From contig VLTN01000001.1 in assembly GCA_008330645.1 (NCBI GenBank), positions 1 through 64,000 of the forward strand: a stretch of DNA of 64,000 nt, in the 5' to 3' direction. The DNA is from Cafeteria roenbergensis (lineage: Eukaryota > Sar > Bigyra > Bicosoecida > Cafeteriaceae). The notes under the pieces are model-generated. The model did no database searches and had not been told where the DNA came from. It worked only from the letters and a program-made list of their open reading frames with translations. Shown here in pieces: positions 21,301 to 30,186 of this stretch (its first letter is position 1; the number at the start of each line of letters is the position of its first letter). Position numbers and translations under genes: made by a program.

Positions 21301-24300
21301 TGGGACGGCGTGGCCGAGGGCGGCCTGGCCGCGGCTGGCGCTGCTGGCGCTGCTGGCGCTGCTGGCGCGGCTGGCGCTGCTGGGGGCAGCAGGGAGGACG
21401 CTACCGGGTCAGGCGGGGGCAGCGCTCGGCCCAGGACGCCGAGCGGCGCTGGCTCCTGGGACGGGTCTGGGGGAGCCGCGTCGGCGGCCAGCCCTGCCTC
21501 CTCGCAGGCGGGGCCGGCGAGCAGGAGGGAGGGGCCCCGGCCGGCGGCCCAGCAGAGGGAGCGGGCTGTCCACGCCATCACGCGCGTGGCCCTTCGCGGG
21601 GGCAGCGCCGCCCTCGGGCCAGGGGGCGAGGCGCTCCTGCTCCCGGAGCTGACGCCAAGGCAGCTCGAAGCGGTGGCGTCCGGCGCGGCCAGCGCCGGTG
21701 CGGAGGCCCTCGCTCGCGCCATGGGGGTGCGCGGGGCCGTGGCGCTGCCGGCGCCGCACCTTAGGGCTCTCTCCGCCGCCCTCGACCCGCCGCTGGTGGC
21801 CGTCCTCACTGGTGCCGCCGCGCGCGGCTTGCTGGCCTGCGTGCCAGGCGCTGCAGTCGTGGGCCGCCTGGACCCGGTGGTTGCGCTGCTTTCCAGGGAC
21901 AGGGCGCGGTCGCGCGCCGGTCACCTCATGGCCGTGCTCGCGGCAGCGGTCGACACTGGCGAGACGGCCGTCGCCGGGCTGGCCGAGGACCTGGACGGCG
22001 AGGGCGCCGCCTCCGGCTCGGGGGGCGTGGCGCCGCGAATGGAGGTGCCCACTGGGGAGGCGGCGTATCTTCGTCGCTCCGCGGCCGTGGTGCTGGCGGC
22101 GCCGGGGCTTCTGCCAGCTCTGCTCTCCGCCAACGACTGGTGCCTGCCCCCCACCATCACGCTGCTTGGCGACGCTGCCGACGACGACGTCGACGCCCCA
22201 CCCGACGCGATCCTGCCGGGTTTCAGGCGCAGCAGCGCCCCTGAGAGGCTCCGGTTTGGCGCCGACCGGAGACCCACGGCTCAGCCGCCCCCCGCCTCGC
22301 AGGCCGAGGCGGACGCCAGGCCGCAGCTCGAGGCGGTCCCGGAGACCGCCACCGCCGCCCTCGGGTTCCGCCTGTGGGAGCGCGTGGCGGCCGCCCGCCC
22401 GGCGGGGGACTTTGCCCCGTCCGCCTTTGGCGTCTCGCGCGGGTCCGCAGTGCCCAACGCGGCCTCCCTCTGGCCCCGCCGGTTCACCTGGCACTCGTCC
22501 GCCGCCATTCGCACGGGCCTGTCGCACGGCTGGAAGGACTTCTTGTACATTCTGGAGAACAGGACGGTGTCCTCCGGGCCCAACGAGGCCACCACCTTCA
22601 CCACGCGAATGGACTTCGAGAGGTGCGCCCGCGTCGACAGCGCCTCGCTCCGCGCCATCAGGGAGCTGGAGCGCCGCAACGAGGAGCAGCGCGCAGAGCT
22701 GCGCCGCCGCGCAGACGAGGCCGCCCGCATGGAGCGCGCGGCCGAGCGCAAGGCGCGCAAAGCAAGGGCCCGGGCAGAGCTGGCCCGGCAGTGGCGCGAG
22801 AAGCACATCCGCGACGCAGCGCGCCTGCGGGGCAGCGCGCCCACGCTGGGCCTGTCCGAGGCGGACTGGCACTCGATGCGGTCCGGGCACGGCGCAGAGG
22901 TGACTGCGAGGCACCTGGGGTGGGAGCGGTGGATCCAGTCGGCGCCGCGCGAGGGCGGGGCGGGCCCCGACGAGGCGGCGCGGCAAGCGGTGCTGGAAGG
23001 CCGCGGCGCCGACGTCGCGGGGCTGGGCGAGGACGTGGTGGCGGTGTGGTACCACCATCCAGAGAGCGGCGCCAGCGGGTGGGACCCGCCGGACGGGTGG
23101 CCCGAGGAGGATGCGCTGGCGGCAGAGGGAGCGTCGCTTGAGGACGCCGTGCGAGCCGCTGCTGCCGAGCAGCTCGTGGTGGCGGCGGTGGACTTGCCCG
23201 AGGCCATGGACGCCGCCCGGCGGGAGGAGGAGGACGCCGTGCTTCCCGCCGACGTCACCGTGGCGTCGCTGATGGGCGCTCGCGCGGAGGCGGGGTTCAG
23301 CGGGAGCTCTGCCAGCGCGGGGGCGCGCGGCGACGAGGCGCTGGCGCCGGCCGCTCCCGCAGCGCAGTCGGCTTGGCTGCTGCCCACGCCCGCAGTGCTG
23401 TCGTCCGCCGAGGCCGCGGCCGCGTGCGAGGAGGTGGTCGTTCGGTCGCTGCTGTTCGCCCTGCGGGCGTGGCTTGCCGAGGCAGCGAGCCGGGGGTGCG
23501 TGGACCCGGGACGCGCGTTCAAGCCACCCATCGCGAACCCTGCCGGGGGGCGGGAGTCCGACCCTGGCGACGAGGACGGCTCCCACGCCCAGCGGGCGCT
23601 GGACGCGGCAGAGCGCGTGGTGGCGGCAGGGCAGGCCCGGCTGGACCCGGTGCGGCGGCTGGCGCGGCGGGGCGGTGCCGGCCGCGGCGGGCAGCCGTCT
23701 GCGGCGGCCGGCGGTGAGCAGGGAGACGACGGCTACGACGACGGCGACATTGCGGGCATGGACTGCGGCATCGAGCCCGGCAGCGGCGGGGAGGGCCGCG
23801 CGGGCGGCGCGTGGCGGGCAGGCGCCCCATCGGACCGCTTCGACATGGCCTCGGTGTTCCTGTTCCTCGACAGAGACGGGGACGGCGCCGTGTCGGCCCG
23901 CGACTGGGCGGTGCTGCTGACAGGCGAGGGGGGCGGCGCGGGGGCCGGGGCGCAGGCGGCGCGGGCTCTGCCGGCGGCGGACCGTGTGGCCGGGGAGGTG
24001 GTCCGGGCGGCTCTCTGGCCCCACTTTCGCGCAGCGCTCGGCCGGCTCACGCCCCCCGCGCTGCGGCCGCTGCTGGCCACGCGGGTGCCGTCGCTCGTGG
24101 ACGAGGACGCGGTGGCGGCCATGACGGGAGGCGACGGCGGGTCGGCCCCTGTGGCCGTGTCCCAGACTGTCAAGGCGCGGCTTGAGCGGGGCGAGGACCC
24201 CGATGGGGTCACCAGCGGAAGGAGCGCCGCGGCTCTGCTCGCGTCTCTCATGACGCCGGCCGTGAGGATGCGGGCGTTCAGGGCCGTGAAGCGACAGCGA

Positions 24301-26010
24301 GCCTTCTTCCCGCGGGAGGAGGACGCGGACAAGCGGCCGCAGCTCCTGCGGCACGACGAGCTGGTCAGGTGGGTGGCGGGCGCGGCGGAGGGCTCGGACT
24401 GGTTCGGGGTCAGCACCACCTCGGGCCTTCACGCGCCCGTGGCCACCTGGGGGGCGCTGGGCGCGCGCGAGGCCGTGGCGCAGGCGGCTGCCGAGTGGGT
24501 GCCTGCGATCGACCCGGCCTCCGGGGAGGCATACTATTCGTCGTCGCTCACCGGGGCGTCCGTGTGGGAGAAGGGCGCCCCCCAGCTGCAGGCGGAGGCG
24601 GCGCTTCGGCGGGCGGTGGTGGCCGCGCTGGACACGGAGGCGCGCTCCCAGGAGGCCCAGTACCGCTCCGGGCTGCGCCGGGCCCGGGACCACGCCGAGC
24701 GGCTTCGGCGCCGGCGGGGCGGGCCGTCGGACAGGGCGGGCGGCGCGCGCGAGGGAGCCGGGGCCGGAGCCGACGGGGCCGGGAGCGGCGCCGGGACGGC
24801 CGACAGCCAGGGCGCAAGTCTGGGCGCGGTCACGGCCGAGTCGGTTGCGCGGGCGCTCGCAGGCGACGACGCTCTGGTCCGAGCCCTGGCGCAGAGGCTC
24901 GGCCTCCCCGTTCCAGCGCCGGCCCCACAGCAGGCTGGCGTTGGAGCTGGCGTTGGAGCTGGCGCTGGTGCTGGCGCTGGGGCTGGGGCGCTGGCCGATC
25001 GGGCCGTGCCTGGGCGGCGCCGCTGGGGCGCCGGCGAGGGCAGAGGCGCGGCGGACGGGGGCGCTGCCGAGTCCCCGCGGTTTCAGGCGCTCCGCACGGC
25101 CGACGGAGGGGGTGGCGGCGTGCGGGACCTGGAAGGCGCTTTTGCGGACTCGCTGCCTGGCGCCGTGGAGTGGGACGAGGAGGAGGAGGAGGAGGCAGAG
25201 GGAGGGGGGCAGGACGCGCGCCGGCGGGGGGGCGAGTCGGCTCTACGCGGCGGCTCCGCCAGCCTGGGGGGCAGGGCCGGGCCTGCAGGCGGCTTGCTTG
25301 TGGACCAGGCGGGCGGCGGCGCCGGGCTGGAGTGGCGCCAGCTCAAGCCCCCCCGAGAGGCCAGGCGGCTCCGCGCGCGCGCGAAGGAGAGCCACGTGCT
25401 GGGGGCGGGGCGGTCCGAGGGCGTGAACAAGGGCAACGTGTCTCGCGTGGTGGGCCTCGTGGCTCCGCGCGACGTGACGGTTGCCCCGACTGTGATCGAC
25501 CCGCCCTTCATCATCCCGGTGCTCGTCACGGACATCACCGCGGCCGCCGGGGAGGCCGGTCTGACCGTGACCATCGACCCCCGCACCGGCGCCCGCGTGG
25601 TGAAGCAGGCTGCCGAGGCGGACGAGGAGGGCGCGGAGGCGCGTGCGCAGGAGAAGGCCCTGGCCGACGCCTTCTCAGCCGTGCGCGCCGGCAGGCTGGA
25701 GGCTCTCCGCGACATCCTGGTGACGGGCATGGTGAATATCAACGACGACCGCGACGACGCGGGCAACTCTCTCTTCCACCTGGCGGCGCAGAACGGCAAC
25801 AAGCGGCTTTGCAAGGAGCTGCTTCGCAAGGGCGCCGACATCAACAGCAAGAACTCCAAGGGCAATACGGCGCTGCACTACTGCTTCGCCTACGGCTTCC
25901 CGGAGCTGGGGGAGTACCTGGTGTCCAAGGGTGCGGACGACACGATTGCCAACGGCGAGGGCGTGGCGCCCCGCGAGGGCCTCACCACCGAGGCTGTTGG
26001 CGCCATCTGA
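17485..26010 (+). CDS. giant WW / EF-hand / ankyrin-repeat protein, likely flagellar or cytoskeletal
   Basis: One uninterrupted 8.5-kb frame; the ATG at 17485 (MAAAGNGSRTGGG) gives 2841 residues, though the frame is open upstream to 17092. In order: a low-complexity N-terminus with 11 glutamines (about residues 279-289), a Gly-Ala dipeptide repeat (about 997-1013), Ala-rich repeats near 1285, a charged coiled coil (about 1722-1782), and a WW-like module with W...GWDPP (about 1855-1880). Then come an EF-hand loop DRDGDGAVSARDW (about 2125-2137), a second WW-like segment WVPAIDP...VWEKGAP (about 2338-2367), and two or three C-terminal ankyrin repeats (about 2752-2826; NSLFHLAAQNGNKRLCKELL, GNTALHYCFAYGFPELGEYL). 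Ankyrin ends of this kind are familiar from flagellate and ciliate proteins, so an axonemal or cytoskeletal role is inferred. The EF-hand implies calcium binding. Confidence 0.8.
18319..18351 (+). repeat. (CAG)11 trinucleotide tract, polyglutamine
   Basis: Eleven uninterrupted CAG codons encode 11 glutamines in the giant WW/EF-hand/ankyrin protein. The purity suggests recent slippage. Confidence 0.95.
20476..20523 (+). repeat. (GGGGCC)8 hexanucleotide repeat in a coding region
   Basis: Eight perfect GGGGCC units read in frame as a Gly-Ala dipeptide repeat, with near-repeat units on both sides. Runs of this sequence are known to form G-quadruplexes. Confidence 0.95.
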
Positions 26011-26505
26011 GGCCGCGGCGGGCCGGCGGGCGGCCAACGTGTGCGTGCGCGCCTGTGTGCTTGTGTGCGCGTGTGTGCTTGTGCGTGCTCCGGTCCTGCT
26101 TCCGGTCCTTCGCGCGCTCCGTGCGTCTGAACATGCCTCTCTGTCTCTGTCGCGTGGCGGTGCCAAGCACGGCTGCGTTTCACTGGCTGGCTGGCTCGCT
26201 CGGCACCGCACACACGCGCGCACGCGCCAGTCGGGTTGTGTGCCATTGCGGCGCCGCACGCGACCACCGCTAGCAGCGCCTGCCGCCCCCCTCGAGGCCG
26301 GTGCCGCACGCGACCACTGCTAGCAGCGCCTGCCGCCCCCCTCGAGGCCGGTGCCGCACGCGACCACTGCTAGCAGCGCCTGCCGCCCCCCTCGAGGCCG
26401 GCGCTGCTCGCGACCCTCGCCGCAACGCGCTGCCGGGCTGGCCTTGGCGAAAGCAGTCCAGGCAGCACACGCACTTGCGGGAAACCTCCCCGCCGCAGCC
26501 GCTGC
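26011..26505. other. convergent intergenic region with GT tract and tandem repeat
   Basis: A GT-rich tract (about 26037-26092) follows the stop of the giant plus-strand gene. A 50-bp tandem repeat follows at 26253-26402, then the 3' end of the minus-strand SPT4 gene. No coding potential seen. Confidence 0.5.
26253..26420. repeat. 50-bp tandem repeat, three units plus a degenerate partial unit
   Basis: The unit begins GCCGCACGCGACCACTGCTA and ends CCCCCTCGAGGCCGGT. Starts at 26253, 26303 and 26353 are exactly 50 bp apart; a decayed fourth start lies at 26403. The units differ by only one or two bases, so the array is young. Confidence 0.95.
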
Positions 26506-27183
26506 CTAGGGGCTGCGGGGGGCCGCTCCTCCGCCGGCAGCCTCGTCGTCGTCGTCGTCGACGTCGTCAGCGCCCTCGTCCTCCTCGTGCTCTGGCGCGA
26601 TGAAATCGTCGTCCTCCTCCTCCTCGTCATCGTCGTCGGCGTGGCCATACCCGCGCCCGCCGCCGAGACCCAGCTCCGCAGAGTCCACCTGCGAGCTAGC
26701 GACCTGGTCCTCGTCCAGCACCACCGCGTACACCCCGACCTTGAAGGGCACCCGGTTGCCCTCGTCATCGACGTACTCCTGCAGGCCCAAGCGCTTGGCG
26801 ATCCATGACTCCTGCGGGTTGGTGATGCTCACCAGCCTGCGGGCGCGCGGGCGCACGTGGGGGCAAGCGCAGCGCGGTGAAGCGGCGCGCGCCCTGCGTT
26901 CGCTGGCCGCCAGGGAGTTGTCCCCCCCCCCCTCCTGAGCCCGGAGCCGGACCCCTCGCCGGCACTATCGCACCGCAGGCAGCTATGTCGTGGTCGGCAG
27001 CCACTCCGTGGCGCGGGAGCGGGCTCACCCTGTGAATGCGGACGTGGTGTGGGACTGCACAAAGTCCTCGCGCTCTCCGGCCGTGTGGGGGCGCTCCCCC
27101 GGACAGTTCTCGCACGCGTCCTTGTGGAACTGGCGGCGGGACTTGACGAGCCTGCAGGTCTTGCACGCGCGGAGCTGCGTCAT
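26506..27183 (-). CDS. SPT4: transcription elongation factor SPT4
   Basis: Two exons, 27183-27029 and 26836-26506, joined over a 192-bp GTGAG/CGCAG intron (phase 2), give 161 residues. SPT4 partners SPT5 (DSIF) on RNA polymerase II and promotes elongation. The zinc finger is clear (RACKTCRLVK...DACENC, two C-x2-C pairs), followed by the GERE motif. The spliced junction rebuilds the conserved core SAFTGLVSITNPQESWIAK, matching F-x-G-hydrophobic-...-P-x-x-SW of the family. KVGVYAVVL then ends the fold. The family is usually 110-120 residues; here about 50 extra, very acidic residues follow, runs of D and E around FIAPEHEEDE. It is head-to-head with EAF6, 378 bp between starts. Confidence 0.93.
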
Positions 27184-27561
27184 CGTGTTTGGCGTGCAGG
27201 CCGCGCCAATCGAGGCCGCTTCCGAAGCCCGCGTGGAGGCAGCCGCGGCCATCCTTGCGGTTTGCGACTGGAACTCTCCCCCGGGCGCAGGGACGGCTGG
27301 CTGACTCGGCGAGGGCCAGCGGCAGGCTGGCAGGCGCGCGGGTGCCGGCGATTGGGGAGCGGGAGGGAGTTCCGGTCGCTGATCCTCGTTGCGCTCGCTG
27401 GGCGCCTCTGCCAGGCCCAGCGACAACAGTCGGTCTGCACCGCGGCGGTCGCGCCGGGAGGCTGCACCCGCTGGTGGCTGCAGTGCGAGCCAGCGAACCG
27501 CTGCAGACCGCCCCCTACCAGTGGCGGTCGCCTCTTCGCTCTCGGCTGCGGCGCGGGCGCC
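27184..27561. promoter_or_regulatory. shared divergent promoter region, SPT4 / EAF6
   Basis: 378 bp between two divergent start codons for an elongation factor and a histone acetyltransferase complex subunit. No TATA box or repeated motif was noticed. Confidence 0.45.
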
Positions 27562-28296
27562 ATGGCTTCCGGAGGGCCGTCGGCCGAGCTCACATCCCTG
27601 GCCGAGTACGAGCGCGAGGTGGACGGGATCCTGGCCGACTTGGAAAACACAATCGTGGACGCCGAGCAGGACTTTCTCAGGGAGTCCGTGGCGGTGGGGA
27701 ACGTGGCCACAGGGTGGGAGGGCACCGAGGGCCGCTCGGCCTCGCGGGCGGCCGCCTTCGCGGGCACAGGGCTCGGCGAAACGGAGAGGATCTTTAGCGC
27801 GTCCAGTGTCACCTGCGGGGCGGTCGTTGGCCACGCCGATCCGGAGTACTCGCTGCCTGGAATGGACGACGCCTTCGTGGAGGCTGCGCTTGCTGGCCTG
27901 GCCGACGGCGACGACCAGTTTGGCATGGGCGCTCGCGACCACGATGGCGGGGCTGGGCCAGCGGAGCGGCAGGAGTCTGCGGCACAGTCCGTGGCGGACA
28001 CCGCTGCCATGCAGGGAGCGGGCGGGGGCGCCCCCGGGAGCGCGGCCGCCAGTGCAGCGGACTCGGCCGCGGGCGGGTCCCGCAAGCGGCGCCGGCCCGG
28101 AGAGCAGGACAACGACTCCGTGCAGTTCGATCGCACCAGCGCGGGGGAGGAGGACGCGTCCATCCGCACAGACGCTCTGGACGAGGTGGGCGGCGCAGAC
28201 TCGGCCTCCATGGCCAGCGGGGGCGTGGGCGCTGCCGGCCGGCGCTCGGGCCGGGCACGGAAGGCTCGTCGCCCCAAGGGGAGCGAGGACGACTGA
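27562..28296 (+). CDS. EAF6: EAF6-like subunit of a histone acetyltransferase complex
   Basis: The 244-residue product starts at the ATG at 27562 (MASGGPSAELTSL). Residues 10-75 match the EAF6 pattern: a helical segment EREVDGILADLENTIVDAEQ, then the hallmark GNVATGWEG (family: GNxxxGW-D/E-G), and later RIFSASSVT (family: R-x-FS-x-SS-x-T). EAF6 proteins bind MYST-family acetyltransferases (NuA4, NuA3, MOZ/MORF) in the nucleus. The C-terminal half is disordered, with a basic nuclear-localisation-like GGSRKRRRPG at about residue 176 and a basic RRSGRARKARRPK near the end. Metazoan and yeast proteins are shorter (about 110-200 residues). Confidence 0.85.
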   Translation: MASGGPSAELTSLAEYEREVDGILADLENTIVDAEQDFLRESVAVGNVATGWEGTEGRSASRAAAFAGTGLGETERIFSASSVTCGAVVGHADPEYSLPGMDDAFVEAALAGLADGDDQFGMGARDHDGGAGPAERQESAAQSVADTAAMQGAGGGAPGSAAASAADSAAGGSRKRRRPGEQDNDSVQFDRTSAGEEDASIRTDALDEVGGADSASMASGGVGAAGRRSGRARKARRPKGSEDD

Positions 28297-28619
28297 GGCG
28301 TGCTCGCCGAGCCGCGCTGGCTCCGGTCGGCGGCCAGCGGCTGGCGCAGGCGTCGGCGTCATGAATCAATTTGCGTAGTGAATCGTGTTGCGTGGAGCTG
28401 CGCGGGTCGCTTCTGCAAGCGCCAGCCGCGCGACCACCGTTTCCGACGCGCAAGTCTGCCCGCACACTCTGTGCGAAGCGCGAACAAACACCAATCGCCG
28501 CAGCTGCGGGCAGAAAGGAGCGCCTCTGGGGCCGTCCCGCTTGCAAAGCTTTTGCCGGCGACGAGCCCGCAGCAGAGCCGCATCCCGCGTTCGCAAGGAA
28601 CGGGCTCGCGGCCGCCGGC
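28297..28619. other. intergenic region
   Basis: 323 bp between tandem plus-strand genes. A locally AT-richer patch (about 28358-28395, CATGAATCAATTTGCGTAGTG) lies shortly after the EAF6 stop and could belong to its 3' end. Nothing else seen. The frame of the next gene is open through most of this stretch. Confidence 0.4.
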
Positions 28620-29774
28620 ATGCTCACAGTCCCCCGAGTCAGGGCCGGCATGGCGTTCCGCGCCGCAGGTGGCGGCGCAGTCGATGCCAAGGGGAAGCTG
28701 CTGGTGCTCGCAGCGGTGTCAGTGGGGCAGGCGGGGCAGCGCGCCTTGGACCTGCTGGTCGAGACCGCAGCAGCCCGGGCTGGCGCGTCGCCCGCAGGGC
28801 TTTGCCGCGTCGGTGCCTTCAGCTCAAGGGCGCTGCGCCCCTTGTGCGGGCGCGCGGCCCGTCCCGGGGAGGGCATCGCGATGGCTTGCGAGGTGTACGA
28901 GGGCCCGGGCGTGGTAGTTTTCCTCCAGCGCGCTCATTGCGCCATCGGGCAGGAGGAGCGGTTCGCGAGCGACGTGGTCGCATGGGCCCGTGCCCAAGCT
29001 GTGTCTGGCGTGATCGTCGTGGGCGGCTGTGACGCCCGCGGACTTGAAATGGACGCGCTGGAGGCGCTTCGGGCCGGCGAGCTCGCTGCCGTGGCAGCCA
29101 GGTTTGGCGCCGCCGCGGGCCCCGAGTGGTGGCAGGGCCCCAAGGAGGCCGTCTCGGCGGAAGAGGGCGCCTCCCTGCTCCCAGCAGAGGCCGCGCCCGG
29201 CCTGGCCGCCGCTGGCGTCAGGATTCTCTCGCCCGCCCCAGCGGCGGGGGCGGCGACAGGCTCCACGCTCCGGCTCGGCGCCGTCCCGGCCACCACGGCG
29301 GCCGCTGCTTCCGCCGTCGGCGGCCCGCCGTCCACTGCCGGCGAGTGGCGCGCGGGCGACTGCCACGAGCGGAGCGCAGTCGGCTCTGCCGGGGCCGCGG
29401 AGGCGCTCGACGTCGCCCTCGCCCTCCCCAGCGTGTCTCTGGCAGGCTCAACGCACCGCATCCTCAGGCTCTGCCGCGCGAGCGATGTGCCCGCGCTGGC
29501 GATTCTCCGACCCTGCTTCGGCGACGCGGACGGCATTCCGGCCGCCTGCGCCCTTGCCGTCACGATTGCGTCGCTCCTTCCTGAATCCTTCCCAATCGGA
29601 GGGGACGAGGCCGACGCAGCGCGGCCCCTCGTGGGGCCCCCGGACGCCGCCCCCGTGCTGGCTCTGCCGGCTGCCTGGCGGAGCAGCGGCGTGCGCGCCG
29701 TGGTGCCGGAGCGCGGCGCAGCGAGGGGCCGGGCGGGGGCGCTGGGGCGCCTGGTCGTGCTGGAGGACTCGTGA
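28620..29774 (+). CDS. PSMG2: proteasome assembly chaperone 2 (PAC2/PSMG2-like)
   Basis: The ATG at 28620 gives 384 residues; an ATG at 28650 (MAFRAAGGG) is also possible. PAC2 pairs with PAC1 to assemble the 20S proteasome alpha ring. Visible family landmarks: KLLVLAAVSVGQAGQRALDLL (family: AVSVGNxGQLAxDLL), a GAFSSRALRPLCG segment, CEVYEGPGVVVFLQRA, the helix FASDVVAWARAQAVSGVIVVGGCDA, and a C-terminal stretch from DVPALAILRPCFGDADGIPAAC leading into AVTIASLLP. The usual length is about 260-290, so this copy is enlarged by Ala/Pro-rich linkers, for example residues 185-260. A GT-rich tract (29811-29835) follows the stop. Confidence 0.83.
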   Translation: MLTVPRVRAGMAFRAAGGGAVDAKGKLLVLAAVSVGQAGQRALDLLVETAAARAGASPAGLCRVGAFSSRALRPLCGRAARPGEGIAMACEVYEGPGVVVFLQRAHCAIGQEERFASDVVAWARAQAVSGVIVVGGCDARGLEMDALEALRAGELAAVAARFGAAAGPEWWQGPKEAVSAEEGASLLPAEAAPGLAAAGVRILSPAPAAGAATGSTLRLGAVPATTAAAASAVGGPPSTAGEWRAGDCHERSAVGSAGAAEALDVALALPSVSLAGSTHRILRLCRASDVPALAILRPCFGDADGIPAACALAVTIASLLPESFPIGGDEADAARPLVGPPDAAPVLALPAAWRSSGVRAVVPERGAARGRAGALGRLVVLEDS

Positions 29775-30186
29775 GCGGATCGGCCAGAGGCGCCGACAGC
29801 GGCCCGCGGGCGTGTGTGCGTGTGTGTGCGTTGGGGGGGCGGGGTGTCGTGGGCGCGCGATGTACAGAGGCAACGGCAGCGGCAGCGCGGCAGCGGCAGC
29901 GGCAGTGGCAGCGGCAGCGGCAGCGGCAGCGTGGTCGAGTGCGCCGCCAACGGTCGCTTCAGTGCGGGGCGCGTGCTCGCGCATGGCAGCCCCCTTCACG
30001 CGAGACCACACCCGTGCACGCCACCGCACACACACACGCGCATGGCAGCGCCTTGCACGGCCCGGGGCGCCCAATGAAACACAATACCAGACACGCCGGT
30101 CGGCGAGTCGGTTGCACCCGGCTGCGACGCAGGCACCCGCCCCGTCGCCCCGGCATCAGGACCATGCCTGCCCAGTCACCTGCCCA
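29775..30186. other. convergent intergenic region with simple repeats
   Basis: Contains the sense-strand GT tract of the plus-strand gene (29811-29835), a GGCAGC-type repeat (about 29871-29935), and a CA tract (about 30021-30042) that is GT-rich on the minus strand downstream of the minus-strand gene. No gene seen. Confidence 0.5.
29871..29935. repeat. GGCAGC hexanucleotide microsatellite
   Basis: About ten GGCAGC units with a few interruptions, in noncoding DNA between converging genes. Confidence 0.9.

Noticed and set aside
26037-26092. GT/GC tract considered as telomeric or subtelomeric repeat
   Set aside because: No fixed repeat unit; the same kind of tract recurs after many genes on the sense strand, so a gene-end signal is more likely.
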